Assembly: GCA_020635455.1 (NCBI GenBank)
Contig: JACJZT010000006.1
Location: 1 to 64,000 of the forward strand
DNA: 64,000 nt
Direction: 5' to 3'
Source: Flavobacteriales bacterium
GTDB taxonomy: Bacteria; Bacteroidota; Bacteroidia; NS11-12g; UBA9320
The notes below the pieces were generated by a model that saw nothing but the letters and a program-made list of their open reading frames with translations, was not told where the DNA came from and did not search any database. Shown in pieces: positions 42,769-51,513 of the stretch. Numbering within the stretch: position 1 is the stretch's first letter; the number at the start of each line of letters is the position of its first letter. Made by a program: the position numbers and the translations under genes.

Positions 42769-43971
42769 TTAAATGCTTTGACTGAATAATGAGGCAAGTT
42801 TATGAATGTTTTTTTGAAGTGAAAAATTTTCTCGAACCAGATTTTTGGCATTTAAGATCAATTCTGTCCTCAATTCTTTTTCACCTTGCATGGTTACCAT
42901 TGCTTCGGCGAGCATTTCATCATCGTTTGGAGCAGTTAACAGCCCTGTTTTTCGATGAATAACTGCATCCGAAATTCCTGCAAAATCAGAAGCTACTACC
43001 GGCAAACCCAGAGCCATTGCTTCCAGTATTACGGTTGGCAAACCATCTCTGGTAGATCTTTCAGGGTCGCGACATGGCACTGCAAGTAAAGTGGATCTTT
43101 TGAAGTATGGGATAAGTTCACCGAAATTGAGGAATGGCAGAAGCTGAACTTCTTCTTCTAAGTAGGAATTCTTAATTAGTTGAATAAGTTTATTTTTCTC
43201 AGGACCTTTTCCGATAATGGTGCATTTAAATTCCATATTTTTTGACTTAAGAATCTTACAGGCTTTGATCAGAACATCAAATCCTTTTTTGTCGAAAAAA
43301 TAACCAATTGCCAAAATAGTTAACTTCTCGTTCGCAATGACAGGCATTGCCTGCTCAAAAATTTCATCTTCAATACCATTGGCAATATACTTTACCTTTT
43401 GTTCCTGAATCAGGTGGTTGTAGTAAGTGGTGGTTTCAGATGTAACTCCCCTCAGAAAACGCGCTTTTTTAAGACATTGTTCCAATGACCCTGTATTGAA
43501 ATAATGCGATAAAGTATGCAGGGAAATACTGTAAGGAAGATCGAGCAATTTTGAAATGTGGGGAGTAAATACGCTGGCAGAAAATAAATGATGGCTATGA
43601 ATATGATCGAATTTCACTTTCGATCGCAGCAATTTATTAAAGGCCGATTCAAGAAAAAATGCAGCCCCGAAAAATCGTAAACCATCGATTTTTTCACTTT
43701 CGGTTGCCTTAAAGATCCTGAAATCTGTTTTGGTAATTAAGACCGACCTTTTATAAAAGACCCTGTTAAGGATCGGACTAAAGATCCATTGTAAAGGGTT
43801 GAGACCCGGAGAAAATACGTGGCTCAAAGGAACCGACTCTTCCTTTTTGTTGAAAGGATTGATGATGAGAAGCGAAACCTTAAATCCCTGACGACGGAGT
43901 TCATCAAGTTCGCGATTGATAAACAAATGCTTATGACTTGGAATGCTCCCTAAGATGTATAATAGGTTCAC
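42769..43971 (-). CDS. Glycosyltransferase, GT4 family
   Basis: A 400-residue GT-B enzyme. N-terminal domain LLYILGSIPSHKHLFINRELDELRRQGF; donor domain with ILAIGYFFDKKGFDVLIKA, IIGKGPEKNKL and STRDGLPTVILEAMALGLPVVASD, the last holding the E-x7-E signature. The start is GTG 43971; the GTGA sequence overlaps the stop of the preceding gene by four bases, which indicates translational coupling. Confidence 0.88.
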   Translation of the reverse strand: MNLLYILGSIPSHKHLFINRELDELRRQGFKVSLLIINPFNKKEESVPLSHVFSPGLNPLQWIFSPILNRVFYKRSVLITKTDFRIFKATESEKIDGLRFFGAAFFLESAFNKLLRSKVKFDHIHSHHLFSASVFTPHISKLLDLPYSISLHTLSHYFNTGSLEQCLKKARFLRGVTSETTTYYNHLIQEQKVKYIANGIEDEIFEQAMPVIANEKLTILAIGYFFDKKGFDVLIKACKILKSKNMEFKCTIIGKGPEKNKLIQLIKNSYLEEEVQLLPFLNFGELIPYFKRSTLLAVPCRDPERSTRDGLPTVILEAMALGLPVVASDFAGISDAVIHRKTGLLTAPNDDEMLAEAMVTMQGEKELRTELILNAKNLVRENFSLQKNIHKLASLFSQSI

Positions 43972-44882
43972 TCAAACAATAAATGAATGTTGTCGATCAC
44001 TTTTCCGGGTTTCCAGGATAGTTCTTTTACAGCCTTTTTTGACGAAAAGGTCAATTCGGACTGTATTTTCCTGAGTTTTCGGGAATTAATCGGAGAGCGT
44101 TTCCCTAAAAGATCACCAATTTTTGCAAAAATTATTGCGAGGAATTGCGGGATGGATTTACTTCTGTTTGATCCAATATAAGATGAAATTGCCTTTTCAA
44201 GTTCTTTGAACGACGGGTGATATTCATCGGTTAAATTGTAAACCCCATTCTTATCAAGATTGTTGAAAACGAATTCTGCAACATCTTCGGCCAATACCAT
44301 TGACTTTCTTGCCGTAGCTTTTCCGATCGACAGGTACCAGCCTTTTTTAATGGCATTGATCATGGCACCCAGATTACCTGGAGGGTTTTTACCTGCCAGA
44401 AGGGGAAGTCTTAAAATAAGACAATTCATATCCCTCTTAGCTGCAAATTCCTTAAGAAGAACCTCAACTTCGATCTTCGACGCACCATAGGGATCTGTTG
44501 CCAGAAGATCACTTTCTTCAGATATTTCACTTCCTGAATCCAAACCGTACACTGCAACCGAACTTATGAAAACGATCCCTTTTATTGTGCTGCCACTTTC
44601 AAGTATCCCGGCAAGCAAATTTTCAGTACCCTTGACATTTACTTCATAAAAATCTCTTTTTTCTTCAGAAGTTTTGGGAACCATATGGGCCTTACCCGCA
44701 ACGTGCACCAGATAATCTATCCCTTCGGGTATCTTTGGAATTTCATTCCTCAAATCACAAATCACATCTCCCTTGATGGTACCCAAAGTGATCACATTTT
44801 GGTTTGCAGACCTGAGGCGGTTGTAAATATAAGCTCCCAGAAAACCGGAAGCACCGGTCAATAATATATTATGCTTGCTCAA
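43968..44882 (-). CDS. NAD-dependent epimerase/dehydratase (nucleotide-sugar 4-reductase-like)
   Basis: A 304-residue extended SDR protein. Rossmann motif LLTGASGFLGAYIYNRLRS, active-site serine/threonine region FISSVAVYG and YxxxK in PYGASKIEVE. The way the gene sits between a 4,6-dehydratase and a WecB-like gene, and the general sequence pattern, recall WbpV/WreQ-type reductases that make UDP-QuiNAc from the 4-keto intermediate; that is a hypothesis. The start is TTG 44882, overlapping the preceding gene by 14 bases. Confidence 0.78.
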   Translation of the reverse strand: MSKHNILLTGASGFLGAYIYNRLRSANQNVITLGTIKGDVICDLRNEIPKIPEGIDYLVHVAGKAHMVPKTSEEKRDFYEVNVKGTENLLAGILESGSTIKGIVFISSVAVYGLDSGSEISEESDLLATDPYGASKIEVEVLLKEFAAKRDMNCLILRLPLLAGKNPPGNLGAMINAIKKGWYLSIGKATARKSMVLAEDVAEFVFNNLDKNGVYNLTDEYHPSFKELEKAISSYIGSNRSKSIPQFLAIIFAKIGDLLGKRSPINSRKLRKIQSELTFSSKKAVKELSWKPGKVIDNIHLLFE

Positions 44883-46083
44883 AAAGTTCCGAATAAAGGT
44901 TTGCCAGATGCCTTATGTTATGATTTTCCTTTACAAATACTCTTCCTTTTTCACCCATAGCCTTTCGTTCTTCCTTGCTCATTTTTTCGAATTGCTCGAT
45001 TCCTTCAACAATGGCTTGAGCAGAATCCGGTTTTACGACCAATCCACATCCCGAAAGCTCAACAGGGTCTTTTATTAGATTGTTGGAGTCGAGAACAGGC
45101 TTGGCTGCAAGCATATAATCAAAATATTTGTTGGCAGACACACCATGCTGAAACAAGGGTGTATCGTTACGGCCTACAAAACAAAGGTCAAACTGTTCAA
45201 CCATATGCTGTACCTGATTTTTACGGATCTTAGGAAAAAACAGGATGTTTCCGAAGTTTTTACTTTTTTCTATGAGTTCAGCCTTTAAGTAGCCTTCACC
45301 TACAATAATAAAGTAAAATCGTGGGTCGTCTTTTAAGAAACCGGCAGCATCTACAAAATATTCAAGTGCATTTGCCAAACCAATGGTACCTGTATATCCG
45401 ATCACAAATTTATTTCCGGGTATTTTTTCAAGGATATCGGGAGCAACTTTTTCACGTTGAAGCACCGACTCATCCAACCCATTTGGAATATACTTAAATT
45501 TATGTCCTGCACCGGCAACTTCATCAAAATGTTGGGCTGCATTTGGTAGTAGCGAAACGATAACATCCGCTTTCTTATATCCAAATTTTTCAAACCATCC
45601 TATAAACAGGGATAATGGATGCCATTTTGATACATTGCCAAGAAGATTTAATGTCAATGGCCAGATGTCTCTGATCTCAAAAATTAGTTTAGAAGCCTTA
45701 TTTCTTTTTTTCAGAATGTATCCTGAAAAGATTGGGAAAATAGGCATTGAAGAAACAACAATAACATCCGGTTTGCCCATTTTTGAAACCGGAAGAAACA
45801 AGACCTTCCAGCTAAAAACCAGAAAACTCCAAAACCTCATGACCGACTTTGGGTTGTAAACCGGTGTTTTTACCCAGCAAAATTCGGCAGCATCCGTTGG
45901 TTCGAAATTATATGCATTCGGAGCATCCGGAAGTTTGTTAAAAACATGATTATAAGAGCCTGAAATGATATAAACCTTATAGCCGGCATCTTTCCAGTAT
46001 TTGCTAAAAAAATAATGGCGTTCTCCCCATCCTGAATCAGACTTACCGGCGAACTGGTTTATGATGTATACCGTTTTACCCAT
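44869..46083 (-). CDS. Glycosyltransferase, GT4 family (WbuB-like)
   Basis: A 404-residue GT-B enzyme resembling WbuB, an N-acetyl-fucosaminyl transferase of E. coli and related bacteria. Features: VYIINQFAGKSDSGWGERHYFF at the start, FEIRDIWPLTLNLLGNV, NGLDESVLQ, FVIGYTGTIGLANALEYFVDAA, GVSANKYFDYMLAAKPVL and the basic tail. ATG 46083 is chosen; the ORF could be read from 46134, but that overlaps the 2-epimerase gene by 59 bases. The WbuB similarity fits a 2-acetamido-2,6-dideoxyhexose donor, as suggested by the neighbours. Confidence 0.87.
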   Translation of the reverse strand: MGKTVYIINQFAGKSDSGWGERHYFFSKYWKDAGYKVYIISGSYNHVFNKLPDAPNAYNFEPTDAAEFCWVKTPVYNPKSVMRFWSFLVFSWKVLFLPVSKMGKPDVIVVSSMPIFPIFSGYILKKRNKASKLIFEIRDIWPLTLNLLGNVSKWHPLSLFIGWFEKFGYKKADVIVSLLPNAAQHFDEVAGAGHKFKYIPNGLDESVLQREKVAPDILEKIPGNKFVIGYTGTIGLANALEYFVDAAGFLKDDPRFYFIIVGEGYLKAELIEKSKNFGNILFFPKIRKNQVQHMVEQFDLCFVGRNDTPLFQHGVSANKYFDYMLAAKPVLDSNNLIKDPVELSGCGLVVKPDSAQAIVEGIEQFEKMSKEERKAMGEKGRVFVKENHNIRHLANLYSELFEQA

Positions 46084-47155
46084 AATTCTCCAACAGATAA
46101 TTGGCAATAAATTCGGAAGCCGTTCCACCACCATAAAAGTTATGGGCCTTTTTAAAGGTTTTACCTTTTATTTCCATAAATATTTTGGAGACCTTCGTCT
46201 TATGACTGCCTGCCAAAAAGTTGTATCCATTATCTACCAGTTCAACCCATTCTGTTTCTTCCCTTAAGGTAATGCAAAACCGGTTGAAGAAAAACGCTTC
46301 TTTTTGTAAGCCACCACTGTCGGTAACCACCAGCTTACTGTTTGAGGTTAACATGGTCATATCGAGATAGCCTACCGGTTCAATTATTTGAACAGAAGTA
46401 TGGATGTTAAGTTGATTAACTCTCGCTGAAGTTCTTGGATGCAAGGGTAAAATCACAGGAGTTAGTTTATTGATCTCATCCAGTCCTGCAAATAAGGCTT
46501 TCAGGTTCTGGTCGTTATCAGTATTTTCGGCTCTGTGAATGGTTGCCAATACATATTGATCGGTTCTTAAGTTTAGAATATCAAGAATGTTTGATCGATT
46601 TCTTGCTACTTTTTCAAACATAAGGGCCGAATCTTCCATAACATCACCACTTTGAACCATTCGGGCCTGAAAATTTTCAAAACCTTCCTTTTTAAGATTG
46701 CTTATAGCGGTTTGTGTAGGACAAAAAAGAATGCTGCTGATACGATCCGTAAGGATACGGTTGATCTCCTCAGGCATTCGCATATTGAAACTCCTCAAGC
46801 CCGCTTCGATATGAATTATGGGTATATGAATTTTTGAAGAAGCCAATGCTCCTGCAAGTGTACTGTTTGTGTCACCATACACCAGAGTGAAATCGGGTTT
46901 TTCCTTCAGCAATATTTCTTCAACCTTTTCAAGCATCTGGCCGGTCATAGCCCCATGTGACAATCCGGAAATGTTGAGATTATAACTAGGTTTAGGGATG
47001 CCCATTTCATCAAAAAAAATGTCGGACATGTTTTTATCAAAATGTTGACCGGTGTGAACCAGAATTTCATCAATGCCTTTCCGGATAAACATTTTTGAAA
47101 CTACGGCGGCTTTAATAAACTGTGGTCGTGCACCAATGATGGTAACTATTTTCAT
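46076..47155 (-). CDS. wecB: UDP-N-acetylglucosamine 2-epimerase (non-hydrolysing)
   Basis: Interconverts UDP-GlcNAc and UDP-ManNAc or a related 2-epimer pair. The 359-residue protein has IGARPQFIKAAVV at the start, VHTGQHFDKNMSD, HIEAGLRSFNMRMPEEINR, and TDSGGLQKEAFFF, the conserved set of the WecB family, with normal length. It may be a WbjD/WbvD-type 2-epimerase acting on a 6-deoxy intermediate in the FucNAc/QuiNAc pathways, given the neighbours; sequence alone does not decide. Symbol marks the family. Confidence 0.9.
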   Translation of the reverse strand: MKIVTIIGARPQFIKAAVVSKMFIRKGIDEILVHTGQHFDKNMSDIFFDEMGIPKPSYNLNISGLSHGAMTGQMLEKVEEILLKEKPDFTLVYGDTNSTLAGALASSKIHIPIIHIEAGLRSFNMRMPEEINRILTDRISSILFCPTQTAISNLKKEGFENFQARMVQSGDVMEDSALMFEKVARNRSNILDILNLRTDQYVLATIHRAENTDNDQNLKALFAGLDEINKLTPVILPLHPRTSARVNQLNIHTSVQIIEPVGYLDMTMLTSNSKLVVTDSGGLQKEAFFFNRFCITLREETEWVELVDNGYNFLAGSHKTKVSKIFMEIKGKTFKKAHNFYGGGTASEFIANYLLENYG

Positions 47156-47201
47156 AAAGGATTTATAATGCTATTCAAATCGTTTTGGTTAAAAATTCAA
47201 T

Positions 47202-48569
47202 TCACTTCACCCTGGACACTACAGCTTTGAACTTTCCATTTGGCCCTCTTGGAATTTGTTCGAGTTTCTCAAACTGAACCTTAATATCCTGACCAACCCG
47301 GTCTTTTAAACGGCTTGTTATTGATTTTTCATCGTCTTCTCCAAATCCAATATCGGGTACAATTCTTACCGTAAAATTTAAAAGGTCTTCCTGAATAATT
47401 TGAGATTCCTTTATTTTGATGTTGGACTTAAAGACCGGATCAAGTCTGCCTACAAATTTTCCGTCACGGGTTAACACAAGATCGTCGGTGCGCCCGATGA
47501 TCTCTTCAAAATAGTCGAATTCCGGCTTGCCCTTAATACCTGTATTTAAGTTTACCGTATCACCAAGCCTGTATCGTATCAGTGGCATGGCCTTATTTAA
47601 AAAACCGGTGGCAAGTACCTCACCTTTACCACTCTCATGGATGTTTCCATTTTGGTCTGCTACCTCAACAATACCGGCTTCGGGCCAAAGGTATATCTGG
47701 CCGTTGGGATGAGCATTTGAGCCAAAGGCAAATTCACAGGAGCTATACGTTTCAACTACTTTACACTGAAAAGCTTCTTCAATGGTGGTGCGCTGAAAAT
47801 CATATAAGGGTTCAGCAGTGGTAATAGCTGATTTTAATTTTGGCATTTCAAGATTCTGTTTTAATCCCTCTGCAGCCAGATTATACATGGAGGAAACATA
47901 GCCAAGCAGATACTCTACTTTATATTTCTTAAAAGCTTTAAGATAATGGGAAATGTTTTTAGGAGTAATATGGTACGATGAAACATACAATTGATTCATG
48001 TATGAATTCCATACCCAAAAAGGTGGTTCCTTCTGATCGATGTCGCAGATTAGTTGTCCGGCAACCGAGGCCCAGCGGTCGGTTTCTTTAAGTCCGTTCC
48101 AGTTTCTGATCCTTGCTTCATACATGGCATACCAATAAGTTATTGTATATCGGTCCAGATAAAAATTCATTGGTTTTCCACTGGTCCCACTGGTTGGAAT
48201 GTGTGTAAGCTTCGATTTGTCTACTCCATCTGCAATAAAAGCATCCGCATTCGATCGTATCGTATCTTTCTCCAAAATTGGCCAGTCCTTCAGATTCAAA
48301 TGGTTTTTAGAAGGATCGGTTTCTTTTATATCTTTCCAGAGTTCCCGGTAATAAGGAACATTTTTTACAGCATGATCCAGCATTTCCTCGCATTTGATCT
48401 TTTGAAAGGCCCGAATCTCATTTTTGGTCCATTGATCGTGCTCCTTAATTTCCGACAAATACCTGTCCCGATTTAAAGCTCTTAGTTTTACCAACTGGTA
48501 TCCTCTGTATGAAGCAATAAGATTCTTCATAAAGAAAGGTAGTTTCTGGTAAAGCTTTATTTTATCCAT
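47202..48569 (-). CDS. CapK-like AMP-dependent ligase (phenylacetate-CoA ligase superfamily)
   Basis: A 455-residue adenylate-forming enzyme of the CapK/PaaK-like group common in polysaccharide clusters. The P-loop-like motif THIPTSGTSGKPMNFYLD is clear, as are TAEPLYDFQRTTIEEAF, VETYSSCEFAFG and the C-terminal lysine region IPRGPNGKFKAVVSR. Members in such loci are thought to activate an organic acid or amino acid that decorates the glycan, though the substrate is usually unproven. Unlike true PaaK it lies among glycosyltransferases. Eight-base overlap with the downstream glycosyltransferase. Confidence 0.8.
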   Translation of the reverse strand: MDKIKLYQKLPFFMKNLIASYRGYQLVKLRALNRDRYLSEIKEHDQWTKNEIRAFQKIKCEEMLDHAVKNVPYYRELWKDIKETDPSKNHLNLKDWPILEKDTIRSNADAFIADGVDKSKLTHIPTSGTSGKPMNFYLDRYTITYWYAMYEARIRNWNGLKETDRWASVAGQLICDIDQKEPPFWVWNSYMNQLYVSSYHITPKNISHYLKAFKKYKVEYLLGYVSSMYNLAAEGLKQNLEMPKLKSAITTAEPLYDFQRTTIEEAFQCKVVETYSSCEFAFGSNAHPNGQIYLWPEAGIVEVADQNGNIHESGKGEVLATGFLNKAMPLIRYRLGDTVNLNTGIKGKPEFDYFEEIIGRTDDLVLTRDGKFVGRLDPVFKSNIKIKESQIIQEDLLNFTVRIVPDIGFGEDDEKSITSRLKDRVGQDIKVQFEKLEQIPRGPNGKFKAVVSRVK

Positions 48570-49584
48570 TTACGAGCAAATTATTCCATTGAGTACGAAC
48601 ATTTTCCCAGCTGTATTCTTCGGCTTTTCGCCTTGCATTGATCGAAAATTTCATTCTCAGATCCTTGTCCTCAAGAAGTTCTTTCACACCACCAATAAAG
48701 GCATCTTCATTATGGTTATCTGCCAGGAACATATCCTGTTTGTTTTCCCACATAAAGGGTAATTCACCAACGTTGGTACTAACGATGGGTATTCCTGAAC
48801 AGGCAGCTTCAACTACAGCCACCCCAAAACTTTCATAATTTGTAGTATTGAGATAAATGTTATGGGTACTGTAATATTCGGTCAAACGATCGTTTGAAAC
48901 CGGGCCTGTCAAGGTTATATGATCCTGCAGGTTCAGATCCCTGATCAATTGTATGCAGTGATCTCTTTTTCCCTGATCCGGTCCCACCATAGTAAGGTGA
49001 ATGTTCTTATATTGGTCTTTTAATTTATTTACGGTTTGAATGGCAAGTTCAGGTTTGTAGATATCGTTAAAAGCTCTTACCCATAATAATTTATCATCAG
49101 CTTTATCCTTCCAACTATAGGGAAATTTGTTAATTTCAATAAAATTGGGTACGCGAATGGTGCTGATGCCTTTTGAATTTAAAAAATTACCTATAAACTT
49201 TGATGGGCTGCTAACAATGGTACATTTTTTAAGTACTCCGGAAACCAATTGCGGATGCTTTTCATAAAACTCAACAAATGCACCGCCGCGAATTACGGTT
49301 ATGGTTTTTTTATTCATCCATCTTGCGAGATTTACAACAAAAAAATCCACAAGAAAGGCCATGTTCGAAAACATCTGTATGATAATAACATCGTATTTCG
49401 AAGACCTGAACAAAACAAAAAAAAGGGTATCTAAAACCCTCAGAATCTTATTTCGAAAAGCAGATTTTCGGTATACGGTGTAACCTTCCCCGGTGAGTTT
49501 TGTAAACAATTTACCACCTTGTCCGGATGGCCCTGACGGTGTATTGAATATCGGGCCACTAACCAGTATTCTCGGAGTTTTTAT
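48562..49584 (-). CDS. Glycosyltransferase, GT4 family, with no standard start codon
   Basis: A GT-B enzyme with LTMVGPDQGKRDHCIQLI and the donor-site segment TNYESFGVAVVEAACSGIPIVSTNVG. The first available start codon of the usual kind is TTG 49509, but coding continues upstream in frame up to the asnB stop at 49594: this stretch reads TPRILVSGPIFNTPSGPSGQ, a good N-terminal beta strand and glycine-rich loop of GT-B enzymes. No ATG, GTG or TTG is found there. ATA at 49582-49584 is in the position where ATG would be expected (MKTPRILVSG). I give the longer reading, about 340 residues; the conservative one is 315. Start uncertain. Confidence 0.75.
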   Translation of the reverse strand: MKTPRILVSGPIFNTPSGPSGQGGKLFTKLTGEGYTVYRKSAFRNKILRVLDTLFFVLFRSSKYDVIIIQMFSNMAFLVDFFVVNLARWMNKKTITVIRGGAFVEFYEKHPQLVSGVLKKCTIVSSPSKFIGNFLNSKGISTIRVPNFIEINKFPYSWKDKADDKLLWVRAFNDIYKPELAIQTVNKLKDQYKNIHLTMVGPDQGKRDHCIQLIRDLNLQDHITLTGPVSNDRLTEYYSTHNIYLNTTNYESFGVAVVEAACSGIPIVSTNVGELPFMWENKQDMFLADNHNEDAFIGGVKELLEDKDLRMKFSINARRKAEEYSWENVRTQWNNLLVNG

Positions 49585-49593
49585 GATCGAATA

Positions 49594-51465
49594 TTAATGA
49601 GTATTCTGTTGTGAATAATTTTGATACCAAAGTTCAAGGCTGTAGATTACCAGTAATCTTTGATAGGCCGAAGGGCGGCTTATGAATTCGGAAACAGAAG
49701 GGTTTCCAATGGCTTCAAAAAGGTATTTTACATAATCTTGCTTAATATACCGTGAGTAAAACACTTCCTTCCGCAATAAAAAATCTTTCATCTTATTGAG
49801 ATTCTCCTGCCCAAGCCAGGTATCCAACGGGATGGTAAAACCTTTCTTTTTCAAGGCTGAGAATTCTTCAGGGTATACTTTTTTATGAAGGTATCGCAAG
49901 ATCTTTTTGCTTTGTTTACGATCCGATTTAAATTTATAAGGTATTCTCAAAGAAAATTTGGTCAGGTCTTCATCGAGCATTGGAACTCTGAATTCAAGAC
50001 TGTTTTTCATCGACATCATATCACTTTTCCTTAGATAATCACTGATCATTCTTCCTTCAAGGTATCGTTTTTCGATCAAATCGAATTTGTTGATTCCGGA
50101 ACCCGGTCTTTTCAGTTCCTTCAAATCGTAATTAAAGGGATTGAAAGGATACATCCTTTCATCGGGCGGAAACCAGGATTCCCAATAAAATATTAGGTTG
50201 TCGAGATTGTCGGATTTTAGCAGTCCTTTTATTTTCCGGATAAATCTTTTTTTCTCTCCTTTTGCCATCGATCCCAAAAATCCCAAAAGAAAAATAGAAG
50301 GATATTTGAGTACGGATCCACGGATGCTCTCCAGAAGAGGGATCATTTTATGACCGGCATATCCGTTGTGGATCTCATCGCCGCTGTCACCTCCGATCAA
50401 CACTTTTGAGTGCTTAGTAGCAGCATTACAAAGAAAGTAAAATGGTATAAAAGATGAATCTGCATAAGGTTGATCGAAATGCAAAAGCAGTGAATTGAGC
50501 AATTCGAATTTATTACTGACCTCAGTGCTTTCGATCATATGAGGCGCTGCTAAATGTTTTGCATACGCTTCTGCGACCAAACTTTCATCGTATTCCTTTT
50601 CATCAAATTTGATCGTAATACCGGTTACATTGCTGTTTTCCTGTTGATTGGCATAGGCGTATACAAGTGAAGAATCGATACCTCCACTTAGTGCAATGTT
50701 AACTTTAACATCTGCAACCATATTTCGTTTGGATGCTTGCATTAACAATCGCTCGGTCTGCATAGCCGCTTCAGATTCCGATATATTTTGATCGGAATAA
50801 TCGTAGGTAAGAATTTCTGTTTTTTTCAGTTCGCGGGCTTCCTTCGAAAAAGTATAGCAATATCCGGGCTTCAGTGCGTAAATTCCTGCATAGGCTGTAT
50901 CGGGTTCAAGGCAGTAGCCGAGATGAATATAGTTTTTTAAAACCTCATCGTTTACTTCAGGTCTTATATTCAACAAGGGTAAGATGGCCTTTAGCTCACT
51001 CGAAAAGACAAAACCTTCCTCATTGTTGATGTAATAAAATGGTTTAACCCCTGCGGGGTCGCGCGCTACAATGTAAAGCGGGTCTTTTCTTTTGTCGTAA
51101 ATGGTAAATGCATAAATGCCTCTGATGCGTTTAAAAAAATCAGTTCCGTACTGAATGTAACCTTCCAGAAGAACTTCGGTATCCGATGTGGTTCTTAATT
51201 CAAGTCCATCACTGATCTCCTTGTAGTTGTAAATTTCACCATTGAATACCATCACCACCTTTTCATCTTTTGAAACAAAAGGTTGTGCTGCATTTTCCGT
51301 CAGGTCAATTATACTTAACCTTCTGTGTCCCAAACGAATATTTTCATCTGAGTATGTTCGGTATCCATCCGGTCCTCTGTGGGTAAGGGTGTTTAAGGCC
51401 TTTTCGAACCTTAAATCCGTTACGTGTTGAGGGTCATAAAAAATATGGCCTAAAATTCCACACAT
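49594..51465 (-). CDS. asnB: Asparagine synthase (glutamine-hydrolysing) family amidotransferase
   Basis: A 623-residue AsnB-type enzyme. N-terminal glutamine amidotransferase domain with the nucleophile Cys2 (MCGILGHIF), RRLSIIDLT, NGEIYNY and HRGPDGY; C-terminal synthetase domain with the ATP-binding loop ALSGGIDSS and GGDSGDEIHNGY. Complete catalytic sets are visible. In polysaccharide clusters such enzymes (compare WbpS) are proposed to convert a uronic acid to its amide; that role is inferred from context. The stop codon TAA is in the same frame as the next gene. Confidence 0.88.
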   Translation of the reverse strand: MCGILGHIFYDPQHVTDLRFEKALNTLTHRGPDGYRTYSDENIRLGHRRLSIIDLTENAAQPFVSKDEKVVMVFNGEIYNYKEISDGLELRTTSDTEVLLEGYIQYGTDFFKRIRGIYAFTIYDKRKDPLYIVARDPAGVKPFYYINNEEGFVFSSELKAILPLLNIRPEVNDEVLKNYIHLGYCLEPDTAYAGIYALKPGYCYTFSKEARELKKTEILTYDYSDQNISESEAAMQTERLLMQASKRNMVADVKVNIALSGGIDSSLVYAYANQQENSNVTGITIKFDEKEYDESLVAEAYAKHLAAPHMIESTEVSNKFELLNSLLLHFDQPYADSSFIPFYFLCNAATKHSKVLIGGDSGDEIHNGYAGHKMIPLLESIRGSVLKYPSIFLLGFLGSMAKGEKKRFIRKIKGLLKSDNLDNLIFYWESWFPPDERMYPFNPFNYDLKELKRPGSGINKFDLIEKRYLEGRMISDYLRKSDMMSMKNSLEFRVPMLDEDLTKFSLRIPYKFKSDRKQSKKILRYLHKKVYPEEFSALKKKGFTIPLDTWLGQENLNKMKDFLLRKEVFYSRYIKQDYVKYLFEAIGNPSVSEFISRPSAYQRLLVIYSLELWYQNYSQQNTH

Positions 51466-51513
51466 TCGTGAAAACTTAACTTAATAGAAGTGTTAAAATA
51501 AAAAATGAAGAAC

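Noticed and set aside
47202..48569. Phenylacetate-CoA ligase (PaaK) forming a pathway with paaN at 26241
   Set aside because: The gene lies inside the polysaccharide operon, 19 kb from paaN on the other strand, and looks like CapK; no other phenylacetate genes are present.
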